Below, one piece after another: positions 1-8,893 of a DNA stretch of 64,000 bases (within the stretch, counting starts at the first letter, position 1; every line of letters begins with the position of its first letter). The stretch covers positions 660,001 through 724,000 of the forward strand of contig NZ_OY775906.1 in the NCBI RefSeq assembly GCF_963675065.1, given 5' to 3'. Below the pieces are notes generated by a model. That model worked only from the letters and a program-made list of their open reading frames with translations, searched no databases and was not told where the DNA came from. The DNA comes from an uncultured Draconibacterium sp. Lineage in GTDB: Bacteria > Bacteroidota > Bacteroidia > Bacteroidales > Prolixibacteraceae. A program made the translations under genes and the position numbers.

Positions 1-226
1 TACTAATCATTTTAATTTTCGAAAGACTGTCGAGTTTGTTAAAATCAAGCTCTTTTTTACCGTCTTCATTTCTGGAGTCGGTATTGTGGCAGCCAAAACA
101 CGAATTCTGAATTACTTCTTTAACATCTTCGGGCATGGCCTGGGTCTTTGTTGGTTTATTGGAGCCTAATGCTACCAAACTAATAACAAAAAAGAGTGCG
201 GCAAAAATTGATAATGACTTTTTCAT
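1..226 (-). CDS. Heme-binding (c-type CXXCH) protein, C-terminus outside window
   Basis: Reading leftwards from the ATG at 226, about 75 codons are visible before the window edge. The protein begins with a signal peptide (MKKSLSIFAALFFVISLVAL), followed by a short linker and NSCFGCHN, a single CXXCH covalent heme-c site, then a charged stretch. This matches the small periplasmic haem-binding domain family common in Bacteroidota, in which one heme c is attached after export and the protein probably takes part in periplasmic electron transfer. The gene is divergent from the protease gene to its right. The C-terminus is missing, so length and further heme sites cannot be judged. Confidence 0.7.
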   Translation of the reverse strand, partial: MKKSLSIFAALFFVISLVALGSNKPTKTQAMPEDVKEVIQNSCFGCHNTDSRNEDGKKELDFNKLDSLSKIKMIS

Positions 227-374
227 AATTTTTTTTAATTAGTAACGGTTATGTGCAATATTAAACACATTTCCTGAGTTTTTGTTGAAATGTATTGTGA
301 TTGATATTAATTGACTAAAAAATACTTATTTTACGCGATAAATATTTTATTTATCCTGCAAAAACCATTTAAGA

Positions 375-2558
375 ATGCGTTTGTATATTCCAGTTTTAAT
401 TGTACTTATTTTTGTGTGTAATTCGGTAAGTGCACAGTTGTCGGAAGGAGGATTTCCTTTGCAGGTTGTTACTTTAAAAAGTTCCGACAGGGCATTTGTT
501 AAAATGCCGGTATTAAAACAAAGTGTCGTTGAAAAAGCAATGACAGCAAACAAAATATCTGATACACAGTTAAAGGCATTAACTTTTGCACATGCATTTA
601 ATGTCGATTTTAGCCCTTCAAATTCAGGAGTGTGGTATTCAACAAACGCAGGTTTTAACGTTTGGCGCATTACCATTTCGTCAGGTAATGCCTATTCGCT
701 AAATCTTATTTTCGACGATTTTGAGTTAAACAACAAAGGGCGTTTATTTATTTATAACGAAGATAATAACCAATACCTCGGTGCTTTTACCTCGCGAAAC
801 AATAAACCTTCACATAAATTTGCAGTGGCACCGGTTGCCGGTGATAAAATTACCGTGCAATATGAAGTTCCTGAAGAAATAGGGACTCCGAATGATTTTA
901 GGATTACCCGCGTTAATCACGATTTTATGGGCATTTTAAAATCTGACCGACGGCCTATAAACGGAGAGCCTGCCGGAGAATGTAATGTTGATGTGAACTG
1001 TGAAATAGGCGATCGCTGGAATGAGGTGAAAAATGCAGTTGTACGATTAATTGTTGATGGCCGGGAAGTATGCACCGGAACCCTGCTTAATAATACTGCA
1101 GAGAACAAAAAACCTTATGTTTTGTCGGCATCGCATTGTTACGACAAGTGGGAATTTGCAGAAACCACGGTTTATACCTTTAATTACGAAAGCCCTTATT
1201 GTGCGCCTTTGGATGGCGATCCGATTCATTCACTTTCAGGGGCGATTATGAAAGCACATTACGATAGTCTGGATTTTGCACTGGTAGAGTTGGACGATCT
1301 GCCACCGCCCGATTTCATGCCGTATTATGCGGGTTGGGACCGATCGCCCGTATTACCCGATTCTTCAGTAACGATTCATCATCCGCTGGGCGATATCAAA
1401 AAAATATCGTTTGATTATGATGCTCCTCAATATACAACCTTTACTTCATCGACGGTTAAAAATCCCAAAAACGGATCGTTTAATATATTGCGTTGGGACG
1501 AGGGTGTGACAGAAGTCGGTTCATCGGGAGGAGCATTGTTTAATATGAACAAACAAGTGATTGGCACTTTATCGGGAGGAGCTGCTTATTGCGGGAATCC
1601 CGTGAACGATTATTTTGCCCGCTTTACAAAGCAATGGGACTTTAGTTCCGACACCACAAAACAATTAAAATATTGGCTCGACCCACTGGTAACAGGAACT
1701 TTGTCGTTAAGTGGAAAACAATTTAATACCAATGAAGACTTGTGTAATGCATTCACAAATCTGACCGATACGGATGAACATGGAAATATTGCCCTTACTG
1801 TTTCGGGCGAGACCGAAGGCTATTGGGGCGGAACTAATTCGGCAGGAATAACAGAAATTGTAGAGCACTTTTCCATCAACGGTAATGAAATTCTGGATGG
1901 CGTTTCGTTTGGTGTTGGGAAACTGGTTACCAATAACAACAATAGCCGGATAACCGTGAAGGTATATAACGGTAGCACTTACCCGGAGAACCTGTTGTAC
2001 AGTAAAAAAGTAACGATTGACCATTGGGCTGAAGATGCCATGAACTATGTAAGTTTCGATCAGATGGTTGAGCCTTCGGGGGATTTTTTCGTAGGTTTCG
2101 AATTGAGTGAAATTAATGCTGCTGATACCTTTGCAATCTATCAATCATTGCGCGAATATGAAGATGCAACCAACCATCTTTATATACGGCAAAATGGTAC
2201 ATGGAAAAGTTTTTCATCGCTGAATACCCAAAACTACGCCATGGTTAATGTTATGGAGTTGGTTGCTTGTAACTACAGTTTACTAACGGATACACAAACT
2301 GTAGAGCAACCTAAAAACGTTTGGGTGTATCCAAATCCAACATCTGGCGAACTAAACCTGGAGTCGGATAACGAAATTGATCCGGAGAATGTTGTGGTGT
2401 ATAACTTAATCGGGCAGGAAATAAAAACTTCAGTTATAAAAACCGATAATTTCCGTATAAAACTCAACCTGCATGGAAAAACTGCGGGTGTTTATTTTGT
2501 GCGTTTTCCTTACGGAAATACTTTTGTTACCCGGAAAGTCTCGTATGTTCCATGGTAA
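375..2558 (+). CDS. Secreted trypsin-like serine endopeptidase with T9SS type A sorting domain
   Basis: A 727-residue exported protease. Residues 1-20 are a signal peptide ending in SVSA. A pro-region runs to about residue 195. The peptidase domain (about 200-445) resembles lysyl endopeptidase / chymotrypsin-fold enzymes, with a visible triad: His254 in SASHCYD, Asp300 in SLDFALVEL and Ser384 in GSSGGALF. Paired cysteines (C203, C209, C233, C255, C276) suggest disulphides. A beta-rich segment (about 450-640) precedes a C-terminal YPNPTSGEL...GVYFVRF domain of about 75 residues, the type A sorting signal that sends cargo across the outer membrane by the type IX system. It should therefore be released or anchored outside the cell. 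The family and fate are clear; cleavage specificity is inferred only from family resemblance. Confidence 0.88.
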   Translation: MRLYIPVLIVLIFVCNSVSAQLSEGGFPLQVVTLKSSDRAFVKMPVLKQSVVEKAMTANKISDTQLKALTFAHAFNVDFSPSNSGVWYSTNAGFNVWRITISSGNAYSLNLIFDDFELNNKGRLFIYNEDNNQYLGAFTSRNNKPSHKFAVAPVAGDKITVQYEVPEEIGTPNDFRITRVNHDFMGILKSDRRPINGEPAGECNVDVNCEIGDRWNEVKNAVVRLIVDGREVCTGTLLNNTAENKKPYVLSASHCYDKWEFAETTVYTFNYESPYCAPLDGDPIHSLSGAIMKAHYDSLDFALVELDDLPPPDFMPYYAGWDRSPVLPDSSVTIHHPLGDIKKISFDYDAPQYTTFTSSTVKNPKNGSFNILRWDEGVTEVGSSGGALFNMNKQVIGTLSGGAAYCGNPVNDYFARFTKQWDFSSDTTKQLKYWLDPLVTGTLSLSGKQFNTNEDLCNAFTNLTDTDEHGNIALTVSGETEGYWGGTNSAGITEIVEHFSINGNEILDGVSFGVGKLVTNNNNSRITVKVYNGSTYPENLLYSKKVTIDHWAEDAMNYVSFDQMVEPSGDFFVGFELSEINAADTFAIYQSLREYEDATNHLYIRQNGTWKSFSSLNTQNYAMVNVMELVACNYSLLTDTQTVEQPKNVWVYPNPTSGELNLESDNEIDPENVVVYNLIGQEIKTSVIKTDNFRIKLNLHGKTAGVYFVRFPYGNTFVTRKVSYVPW

Positions 2559-2575
2559 CTTAATGCATCATCTTA

Positions 2576-3049
2576 CTATTCTGGCTTAAAGGGAAACGAA
2601 GAATGATGAAGGTTTAATTTGAGTGAACCATCAGAAGCCCGGAAAAAACCCATTGTATATTCTACTTTTGTTTCCGCTCCAGTTGCATCAATAAAAAAGT
2701 AGTTTCCCATGATGATTGCCTGTTTAAAATTGGCTATAAAACCATGTACTTCAAAACGTACTTTTTCCCAGGGCTGAAGTGCAAATCCCAGGTCTTCGGG
2801 GAAATTGTCGTTTCTTCCAACAAAGTACGAAAGTGCTTCTTCTTTGCTTGCCCTGAATTGCGGGTCAGTAGCCTTTGTTGGCTTAAAAAGTACTTTGCTT
2901 TCATCGTAACCATACAAATCCTCAATGTGCTCTTTAGCGATTTTCACATAGTCGCCTTTAGCGGTGTAAACTTTACCAATGCGAATAATACCGTTACCCC
3001 AGTCGTACTGTCGTTGTAAAATATCTTCTTTACTAAATTGCTCATTCAT
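2576..3049 (-). CDS. Conserved hypothetical protein, possible NTF2/SnoaL-like fold
   Basis: A 157-residue soluble protein without signal peptide or membrane segment. An ATG at 3049 (MNEQFSKEDILQ) is chosen; a TTG seven codons upstream is possible but unnecessary. The pattern of an N-terminal helix followed by YGYDESKVLFKPTKA, YFVGRNDNFPEDLGFALQPW and IIMGNYFFIDATG is characteristic of a Bacteroidota/Proteobacteria family of about 150 residues that I judge to be NTF2-like by its alpha-then-beta layout. I recall relatives being labelled phosphoribosyl-AMP cyclohydrolase, but the Cys/His metal motifs of HisI are absent and that name should not be transferred. It is convergent with the protease gene, 17 nt away. 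The function is unknown. Confidence 0.6.
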   Translation of the reverse strand: MNEQFSKEDILQRQYDWGNGIIRIGKVYTAKGDYVKIAKEHIEDLYGYDESKVLFKPTKATDPQFRASKEEALSYFVGRNDNFPEDLGFALQPWEKVRFEVHGFIANFKQAIIMGNYFFIDATGAETKVEYTMGFFRASDGSLKLNLHHSSFPFKPE

Positions 3050-3090
3050 TTTTCTACAATTTTTATTCAAGTAAACAGGTACTAATAAGC

Positions 3091-4485
3091 TTAGTTCAAA
3101 TCAAGCGGAATAATTTCTTTTAATTGTTCTATAGTCATCTTTTTACCGATGATTTTTTTGTTCTCATCAAGCAGATAAACGCCGGGCGTTTTTCTCGCAT
3201 CGTACTTTATTTTAAATCTCGATATATGTTGCGGATCCCAAACATTTATCCAGTCGAACATATTGTGTTTGGCTAAAAATTCGGTCCATTCGGCCTTGTC
3301 GTCCATCGAATAAATAGCATACACCGTCAGTCCTTTGTCTTTGTAGGGCAGGTATACTTCTTTGTAGAATTCGGGAACAAAAACCTTACAATGAGAACAA
3401 TTGGGCTCGTAAATCAGAACTGCCGTTAATTTTGATTCGATTTGGTGCAGGTTGATAAATTCGCCATCAAAGCTTTCCAGTGTGAGGTCGGGAGCAATTT
3501 CTCCGATCAGGTTATCCTGCATAAAGAGTACATTCTCTCGAATGGCCTCCAGCGATTCTTCCGTTGCCCAAAAAGCCTGGCCACTCAAGTAATAATCGCG
3601 GGCAATATCTACAAACAGGGCGTCCATACCCATAATGTTGCTGTTAATGCTGCTGTTCAGGAAAAAGGACGTGACAAACTGAAATAAGCGTTTATTGGGT
3701 TTTACATCTTCAATAAATTGGTAAACATAAGGCTTCACTGAATCATAGCCCGGATACAACACCTTGTTAAACCACGTTTCAAGTTTGGTTTTATAAAAAG
3801 GAGTGAACAGATAGCGTTCGTCGGTATAATCGAAATAATCCCAGAAATGTTCTTTCTGATAGTTGAACTGAGCCAAAAGGAGTAAGGAATCGTTCTTCTG
3901 AACTTCTTTTGGCAGCGTTGATTCATCGAGTTTGGGAACGTAATTAGCCGTTAAAAATTTGTAGAGAAATGAGTCGGGAAACTTTTTATCAATCATTGCC
4001 CAGTAATCGTGCATCTCGTCGTTCAGCGCCTCGCGTTGTTGGGCTATTTTTTCTCTTTCTGTGGCATTGGCATTTCGGTAGGCATTATTTAATGAGGAGC
4101 TCTGTTGCTGCAGGTCTGCCAAAAAATTCATGTAATCGACAAAAGCTTCTGATTCTGCGGCACCTTCTATTTTTGCTTCCTTACCCTCGTAGGTGGAATT
4201 GCTTATTTTAAAATCCTGGTCGGCACCCAATAGAAAATCAAAATGGCGGTCCTTATCCACCAGTATTTTGTATAGTCCTTCGGTTAAAATGCTATCGCCT
4301 GTAAATGTTCCCTGCCCGTTTTCGTCTAATGTAGTTTTGTCGGCCGCATAAATTTTGCCCAGGTAATGGTACGCCAGCTGAACCGTTGTATTGGGAGCTC
4401 CGTCAAGCTGAACTTCAATATTATAGTGCTGTGCGTTAAGCTGAAAACTTAAAAAAAGTAGAAACAGAAAAAGGAAACGTGTCAT
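3091..4485 (-). CDS. TlpA-like periplasmic thioredoxin-fold protein with DUF4369/DUF5106-type N-terminus
   Basis: A 464-residue exported protein: signal peptide ending in LNAQ, an N-terminal beta-rich DUF4369-like domain (about 20-115), a long helical middle of DUF5106 type (about 120-320) and a C-terminal thioredoxin-like domain (about 325-460) with the redox motif CSHC in IYEPNCSHCKVF and a cis-Pro region TPGVYLLD. Such proteins are thought to act as envelope disulphide reductases or oxidoreductases, often near cytochrome maturation or stress genes. The ATG at 4485 is used; a TTG at 4497 would add KKL and give a more basic signal-peptide start, so the true start may be there. It is separated from its neighbours and probably monocistronic. 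Confidence 0.78.
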   Translation of the reverse strand: MTRFLFLFLLFLSFQLNAQHYNIEVQLDGAPNTTVQLAYHYLGKIYAADKTTLDENGQGTFTGDSILTEGLYKILVDKDRHFDFLLGADQDFKISNSTYEGKEAKIEGAAESEAFVDYMNFLADLQQQSSSLNNAYRNANATEREKIAQQREALNDEMHDYWAMIDKKFPDSFLYKFLTANYVPKLDESTLPKEVQKNDSLLLLAQFNYQKEHFWDYFDYTDERYLFTPFYKTKLETWFNKVLYPGYDSVKPYVYQFIEDVKPNKRLFQFVTSFFLNSSINSNIMGMDALFVDIARDYYLSGQAFWATEESLEAIRENVLFMQDNLIGEIAPDLTLESFDGEFINLHQIESKLTAVLIYEPNCSHCKVFVPEFYKEVYLPYKDKGLTVYAIYSMDDKAEWTEFLAKHNMFDWINVWDPQHISRFKIKYDARKTPGVYLLDENKKIIGKKMTIEQLKEIIPLDLN

Positions 4486-4726
4486 AAGCTTTTTCAAATT
4501 AAGTCTTAAAAATAGAATAATTACACGAAATGTAGCTTCTTTACAGCATGATACCGATTAGAAATCAAACTGAAATTTTGATTCATTTATTCCCAAAATC
4601 TCTTTGCTTTACTATCGGTATTAACCATTGTAATTTTAGAGTTCGCTTTGGGCTCCCTCTGAAAACAACTGGGTTAATTGTTTTGATCGCGAAATGTTGT
4701 AAATTCAGGCCCTGTAAAAAGTAACT

Positions 4727-5629
4727 ATGCTTTCGGTAAATATTCCGGTATATAATATTGAAGTGGTGGATTTGGTGAACGACCTTCACCAACAAGCTAC
4801 AAACTTGAACATTGATTTTGAAATCAGGGTGTACGACGATGGTTCGGATGAGATTTTTAAATCGCTGAATCGTATCGTTAAAAGCAAGCCAAATGTTGTG
4901 TACACAGAAATGGCTAAAAACCTTGGCCGAGCCGGTATTCGTAATAAATTGGGAGCCGACTCGGTGTTTGACTGGTTGTTGTTTATGGATGCTGATTCGA
5001 AAGTTATAAGCCCAAAATATTTAAAAAACTACCTGGAAAACCGCAATGAAAACCGGGTGTTGTGTGGAGGAACAGCTTATGCCAAACAAAAACCGGCCGA
5101 TCCGGAAAAGCTGTTTCGGTGGACTTACGGAACAAAACGTGAGGCCGTAACCGCAGCAGTTCGTAACCGGAGCAAAGGATTTATCATTACTTCCAATAAC
5201 TTTTTTCTTGCGAAAGAAATTTTTGAACGGGTAAACTTTAGGGAAGAATTGCGTGAATATGGACACGAAGATACGTTGCTGGGCTACGACTTATTTTGTG
5301 CGGATGTTGAGATCTTTCATCTTGATAACCCGCTGGAACATACCGGCCTTGAAAGCGCGCAGGCATTTTTGAAAAAGAGCTGTTTGGCGCTCGAGAATTT
5401 GAAAAAGATAGGAGAGGAGCTGCTTGATGGCGACCGAATGTTTTACCGGCAACTAAACTTTTTGCGAAAATATAAACGGATAACTTTTTTTATTCCATCG
5501 CGAGCTATCGGGCGGCTATTCAGAAAGTACCGTAACAAACTGGAAGAGAACTTAAAAGGTACTCGTCCTTCGTTATTGTATTTCGATTTGTATAAGCTGG
5601 GCTACTATGCAGGCATAAAAAACCGCTGA
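4727..5629 (+). CDS. Glycosyltransferase family 2 protein
   Basis: A 300-residue cytoplasmic GT-A enzyme. The N-terminus MLSVNIPVYN is the usual nucleotide-sugar-binding start of family 2; DDGSDE follows at about 36-41 and the metal-binding DxD-type motif is MDADS at about 88-92. YGHED (about 177-181) corresponds to the acceptor-side ED of the family. A basic C-terminus (RKYKRITFFIPSRAIGRLFRKYRNK) may associate with the membrane. The enzyme should transfer a sugar to a surface glycan or lipid-linked acceptor; donor and acceptor cannot be read from the sequence. It stands alone between two genes on the opposite strand, so no pathway context helps. Confidence 0.8.
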   Translation: MLSVNIPVYNIEVVDLVNDLHQQATNLNIDFEIRVYDDGSDEIFKSLNRIVKSKPNVVYTEMAKNLGRAGIRNKLGADSVFDWLLFMDADSKVISPKYLKNYLENRNENRVLCGGTAYAKQKPADPEKLFRWTYGTKREAVTAAVRNRSKGFIITSNNFFLAKEIFERVNFREELREYGHEDTLLGYDLFCADVEIFHLDNPLEHTGLESAQAFLKKSCLALENLKKIGEELLDGDRMFYRQLNFLRKYKRITFFIPSRAIGRLFRKYRNKLEENLKGTRPSLLYFDLYKLGYYAGIKNR

Positions 5630-5673
5630 CAAAAATTGCCAACGGTTTGAAAATATGTTGTATCGTTTAAGTG

Positions 5674-6717
5674 TTAATCGTCCAGATCAATATCTCCGTA
5701 ACGGCTTACAACTGTAACTTTTCCACCTTCTCCTGAACCAACTTTCCCAACAACCGTGTTTTTGTGGTTATCTTTAATACGGTTTCCTGTAAAATCATCT
5801 TCAGGGTATGAAATGCCACAGTAATCGCAGCTGGCATCGAGTGAATAACTGGCATCGTCGAGTCCCAGTGAAATCTGACCGTAGCTGTTGGTAATGTTGA
5901 TAAATTCGAAGTTGGCTCCAACTTCATCAACTTTAATGCCTCCGTAACCCGATTCAACTTTTAGGCTTTTCGCCAATTCTCCAATTTTAATATTGGTGTA
6001 CTTTATTTCTGCTGCCAACGATTCCAGTTCTTCAAATTTAAATTTGTCGTATTTCGATTCAATTACTACCGACTTACATTCTTCAACGCTAATGTTCGAG
6101 TATTTCGATTCGATATTTAACGAAGTCGCTTCTTCAATATCAAGAGGAGAGTAACTTACATCAACATCCATGTGCGAAACTTCGCCAATATTTGCGTTTC
6201 CGTAGGCTAGTGATAAACTTAGCGAGCCGCTTTCGGGTGTAGTAAGTTCGTAAGCGGTAAAGTTACCGTATTTACAATTAAACTCGCCGTTTCCGGTAAG
6301 TCGGGCAACAATGGTGTTGCCGTATTTGTTGTTGATTTTCAGATCCTTATCAGAAGGAATATTCACTTCGTAATCGATGCTAAACTGTCGGTTACTTTTA
6401 AAATTCTTTTCAATTTCGGTAACCGCTTTTACGGCACTTCCTGTTTTTCGGATATACACTTCCAGCATATCCAATAAATCATCAGCCTTGTTCTCGTTAG
6501 GTGCATCAACGGTTATGGTAACATGAATGACTACCGAGTCGCCAGCCGAATTATTAATTTTTACTTCTCCAAAGCGGTTGTCGATTTCCAGTGATGAAAC
6601 CTCATTGTTTAACCATGATTCATGGTACTCTTTTGTTTTTTCTTCAGCTACAACTGTTGTTCCGGCGGCTAAAATGCCGATGATAAACAGTGCTGCAAAT
6701 CTTTTAAATGCCTTCAT
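5674..6717 (-). CDS. Exported repeat-solenoid protein (DUF4097/head-GIN-like), ECF-linked
   Basis: A 347-residue protein with a signal peptide (MKAFKRFAALFIIGILAAGT, cleaved near VVA). The mature part is built from about ten rungs of 17-22 residues centred on an aromatic-Gly pair: NRFG, NKYG, CKYG, LAYG, VSYS, SKYS, SKYD, IKYT, SGYG, NSYG and CDYC, most followed by a beta strand and an acidic residue. This predicts a right-handed beta solenoid like the putative auto-transporter adhesin/DUF4097 families. It is the third gene of a leftward unit with the ECF sigma factor (7373-7960) and anti-sigma-like protein (6772-7368), 54 nt after the latter, so it is probably the regulated envelope effector or the signal sensor. 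No catalytic motif is seen. Confidence 0.7.
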   Translation of the reverse strand: MKAFKRFAALFIIGILAAGTTVVAEEKTKEYHESWLNNEVSSLEIDNRFGEVKINNSAGDSVVIHVTITVDAPNENKADDLLDMLEVYIRKTGSAVKAVTEIEKNFKSNRQFSIDYEVNIPSDKDLKINNKYGNTIVARLTGNGEFNCKYGNFTAYELTTPESGSLSLSLAYGNANIGEVSHMDVDVSYSPLDIEEATSLNIESKYSNISVEECKSVVIESKYDKFKFEELESLAAEIKYTNIKIGELAKSLKVESGYGGIKVDEVGANFEFINITNSYGQISLGLDDASYSLDASCDYCGISYPEDDFTGNRIKDNHKNTVVGKVGSGEGGKVTVVSRYGDIDLDD

Positions 6718-6771
6718 TTTATTCTGGTTTTAATTTTTACTACTAATTCCTTCCAGCCAATTTGCTCTGTA

Positions 6772-7368
6772 TTATATGGCTGTTGTTTCCTGTTCAAATT
6801 CTTGTGTTTTCAGTTGTACTTCTTCTAATTTGGTAATGATTATATTGATTACACTAAGCTTAGCCTGATAATATTCTAACATGGCGTTTATTACACGTTC
6901 GTCTGTAGGGTTGGCTGTTAAATCTTTTTGCAGGTTTTGGTAAAGTTTTTCAAACTCGGCCAACTCATTGTTCATCATAGTTTGTTCGTCTTCCGAGATC
7001 AAACCTTCTTCTATCCATTTGTCCCATTGCTCCATACCGGTGTTTATGGAGTTGGTGTAATAATATTCAACTTCCTGGTATTCCGGCGAAATAGATGCCA
7101 GAGTAACGCTTGCCGATTCTGTTTTAGAAATGAAAATTCCCTGGTTGTTCGGCGAAAAATAGATAAACGCCTGGTTGGTTGCCAAAAATACAAATACAAT
7201 GGCAGCTGCAACTTTCAAAATAATATTTAGACTTATTGTTTTTTTCTTTTTATGTTGCTCGTTTAGCTTTGCCTCAAATCGTGCAAAGTGGCCTTCCATT
7301 GGTTCGTTATCGTTTAACGTTTCAATGTTATCCAGTATCAGTTTTTCTATGTTATCTTTCTTTTCCAT
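6772..7368 (-). CDS. Single-pass membrane protein, probable anti-sigma factor
   Basis: A 198-residue protein with a cytoplasmic N-terminal segment of about 48 residues (MEKKDNIEKLILDNIETLND...HFARFEAKLNEQHKKKK), one transmembrane helix (about 49-70, ILKVAAAIVFVFLATNQAFI) and an extracytoplasmic, largely helical acidic domain (EEGLISEDEQTMMNNELAEFEK). Position immediately downstream of the ECF sigma gene (4 nt gap) and this topology are those of anti-sigma factors, although no canonical zinc-binding HxxxCxxC motif is present. It probably holds the sigma factor inactive at the membrane and senses an envelope signal, perhaps together with the solenoid protein downstream. The role is inferred from context and topology. 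Confidence 0.6.
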   Translation of the reverse strand: MEKKDNIEKLILDNIETLNDNEPMEGHFARFEAKLNEQHKKKKTISLNIILKVAAAIVFVFLATNQAFIYFSPNNQGIFISKTESASVTLASISPEYQEVEYYYTNSINTGMEQWDKWIEEGLISEDEQTMMNNELAEFEKLYQNLQKDLTANPTDERVINAMLEYYQAKLSVINIIITKLEEVQLKTQEFEQETTAI

Positions 7369-7372
7369 AATT

Positions 7373-7960
7373 TTAATTGTATGAAAATATTTCCTTCCCT
7401 CTCAATATCTCTCTTAATTTATTCTTAGCTCTCAGCAGCTGGGTTCTCGAAGCTGAATTCGATATGCCCAAAATCTGGCTGATCTCTTCGTGGTCGTACC
7501 CTTCAATCAGGTAAAGACTTAACACAATCCGGTAGCCGTCAGAAAGTTCCTGTATCGCCTGTTTTAAAACCCTGGCGTCCAGTTCGTGTGTATCCATCCG
7601 GCTTTCGGCAATTTGTGTGGTACGTTCGTTTACCTCCTCAAATTGTACTTTTCTTTTCTTTAAATAATCCAATGAACGGTTTACAACAATACGCTTTAAC
7701 CATGCGCCGAAGCTTACTTCGCCTTTATAAGTTTCGATCTTTTTAAATGCACTTAAAAAGGCTTCCTGCATTACATCTTCGGCTTCCATCTCATCATTTA
7801 CAATCCGCAGGCTTACGCTGAACATGGCTTTGTAATAAAGCTTGTACAGTTGGAACTGTGCCTTCTGGCTTCCTTCCTTGCACTGATCGATGATCTCCTG
7901 ATGAATATTTTTATAAAGTGTATTCAAACTATCAATTTTCTGATTCAATGACGATGGCAA
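7373..7960 (-). CDS. ECF-type RNA polymerase sigma-70 factor
   Basis: A protein of 195 residues with region 2 (about 38-105: LYKLYYKAMFSVSLRIV, then DVMQEAFLSAFKKI and the WLKRIVVNRSLDYL -10 recognition helix) and region 4 (about 130-185: LSDGYRIVLSLYLIEGYDHEEISQILGISNSASRTQLLRAKNKLR). It directs transcription of a small regulon, probably including its own operon with the anti-sigma-like and solenoid genes downstream. There is no ATG before region 2: the longest frame begins with TTG at 7960, with further TTG codons inside, so the N-terminus is uncertain by about 20 residues. Confidence 0.85.
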   Translation of the reverse strand: MPSSLNQKIDSLNTLYKNIHQEIIDQCKEGSQKAQFQLYKLYYKAMFSVSLRIVNDEMEAEDVMQEAFLSAFKKIETYKGEVSFGAWLKRIVVNRSLDYLKKRKVQFEEVNERTTQIAESRMDTHELDARVLKQAIQELSDGYRIVLSLYLIEGYDHEEISQILGISNSASRTQLLRAKNKLREILRGKEIFSYN

Positions 7961-8099
7961 TAATTCAATGTTGCATACGTTACGGAAATATTTTTTGTTT
8001 TTCGATAATATTTACGAAATGAATTGGGGATTTGTTGAATATCAATGTGTTTAAGAAGTACTTTCCAAATCAAATTTATTAAACTGCGATATATTTAAT

Positions 8100-8169
8100 A
8101 AAGAGCGGAAGAGTTTGAAGGAATGAGCAGCGAGTAAAAAGTATCCAGAACCCAATATCGAGTATCCTG
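8100..8169. repeat. Low-complexity intergenic repeat text
   Basis: The 209-bp gap between the ECF sigma gene and the next gene ends in a stretch with two similar words, AGTATCCAGAACCC and CGAGTATCC (8135-8168), preceded by GAGCAGCGAG. It is not coding in any frame and resembles the near-tandem intergenic text seen elsewhere in this window at 51.2 and 57 kb. Confidence 0.35.
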
Positions 8170-8865
8170 CTACAACGAATTATAGTATTCAACCAACTCC
8201 ATCATCTTGTCTTTCTTTGCAGGTTTTATTTTATTCTCTTTTATAAAATCCTGAATTTGTTTTTGATGATCGTTAAAGAAATTCAGTAAATCCTTTTTCG
8301 ATTCAATTTCAACAGCAGCTTGCTGGTTTATACGTAGGTAAAACATATCAGGCCGTTTTATAAATTTTGCAGGCTCAGGTTCTTTATACGCAGCGGCTTC
8401 TTTAGGTTTTTGGTACATCACTTCAGGGCGCGCATATAAACTAAGCGTACCTTCGATTAAAAGAATAAAATATGCTCGTTTAACTTTGTTGCCAAGTTCG
8501 TACGGAATGTTGGAAAAAGTATCTTCTCCTATCACTGCTTTTTCAACAATTTCTGGTGCTGCTATGGCCAGAATTTGCTCGTCGGGTGTCTGAAATTCCA
8601 TTTCGTCGTTATAAATATTATAACGTAAAGGAACATCGTTGTACTGAATTTTCTGGGATGTGAAAATAGTACCTTTCGTAAATTCATCTATATAATAGGG
8701 CGAGCCTTCAATCTCGCTTTCAGAGAGTGTTCTTCGAAATTCTCCCCGCTGCATCTTGTTCGATTCAAAAAAATCAATTGCATTACGCAAATCATAAACA
8801 CTTTGAGCAAAAAGTCCTGTAGAACAGAATAGTAGAAAAGAAATCAGCAGCATGTATTTTTTCAT
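8170..8865 (-). CDS. Secreted hypothetical protein
   Basis: A 231-residue protein. The longer open frame begins at 8973, but the ATG at 8865 starts a textbook signal peptide (MKKYMLLISFLLFCSTGLFAQ) and avoids overlapping the racemase gene, so it is chosen. The mature protein is acidic-basic mixed, with no cysteine motif and no second membrane segment; its C-terminal third is helical and lysine-rich. I do not recognise a family. It lies 28 nt downstream of the racemase gene on the same strand and may be co-transcribed with it, though nothing in its sequence suggests a shared function. Confidence 0.6.
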   Translation of the reverse strand: MKKYMLLISFLLFCSTGLFAQSVYDLRNAIDFFESNKMQRGEFRRTLSESEIEGSPYYIDEFTKGTIFTSQKIQYNDVPLRYNIYNDEMEFQTPDEQILAIAAPEIVEKAVIGEDTFSNIPYELGNKVKRAYFILLIEGTLSLYARPEVMYQKPKEAAAYKEPEPAKFIKRPDMFYLRINQQAAVEIESKKDLLNFFNDHQKQIQDFIKENKIKPAKKDKMMELVEYYNSL

Positions 8866-8893
8866 GGTTGACAATTTAAGAGTTATTGTGTTG

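Noticed and set aside
2576..3049. Annotation as phosphoribosyl-AMP cyclohydrolase
   Set aside because: The cysteine and histidine metal ligands of HisI are absent, although relatives appear to carry that label.
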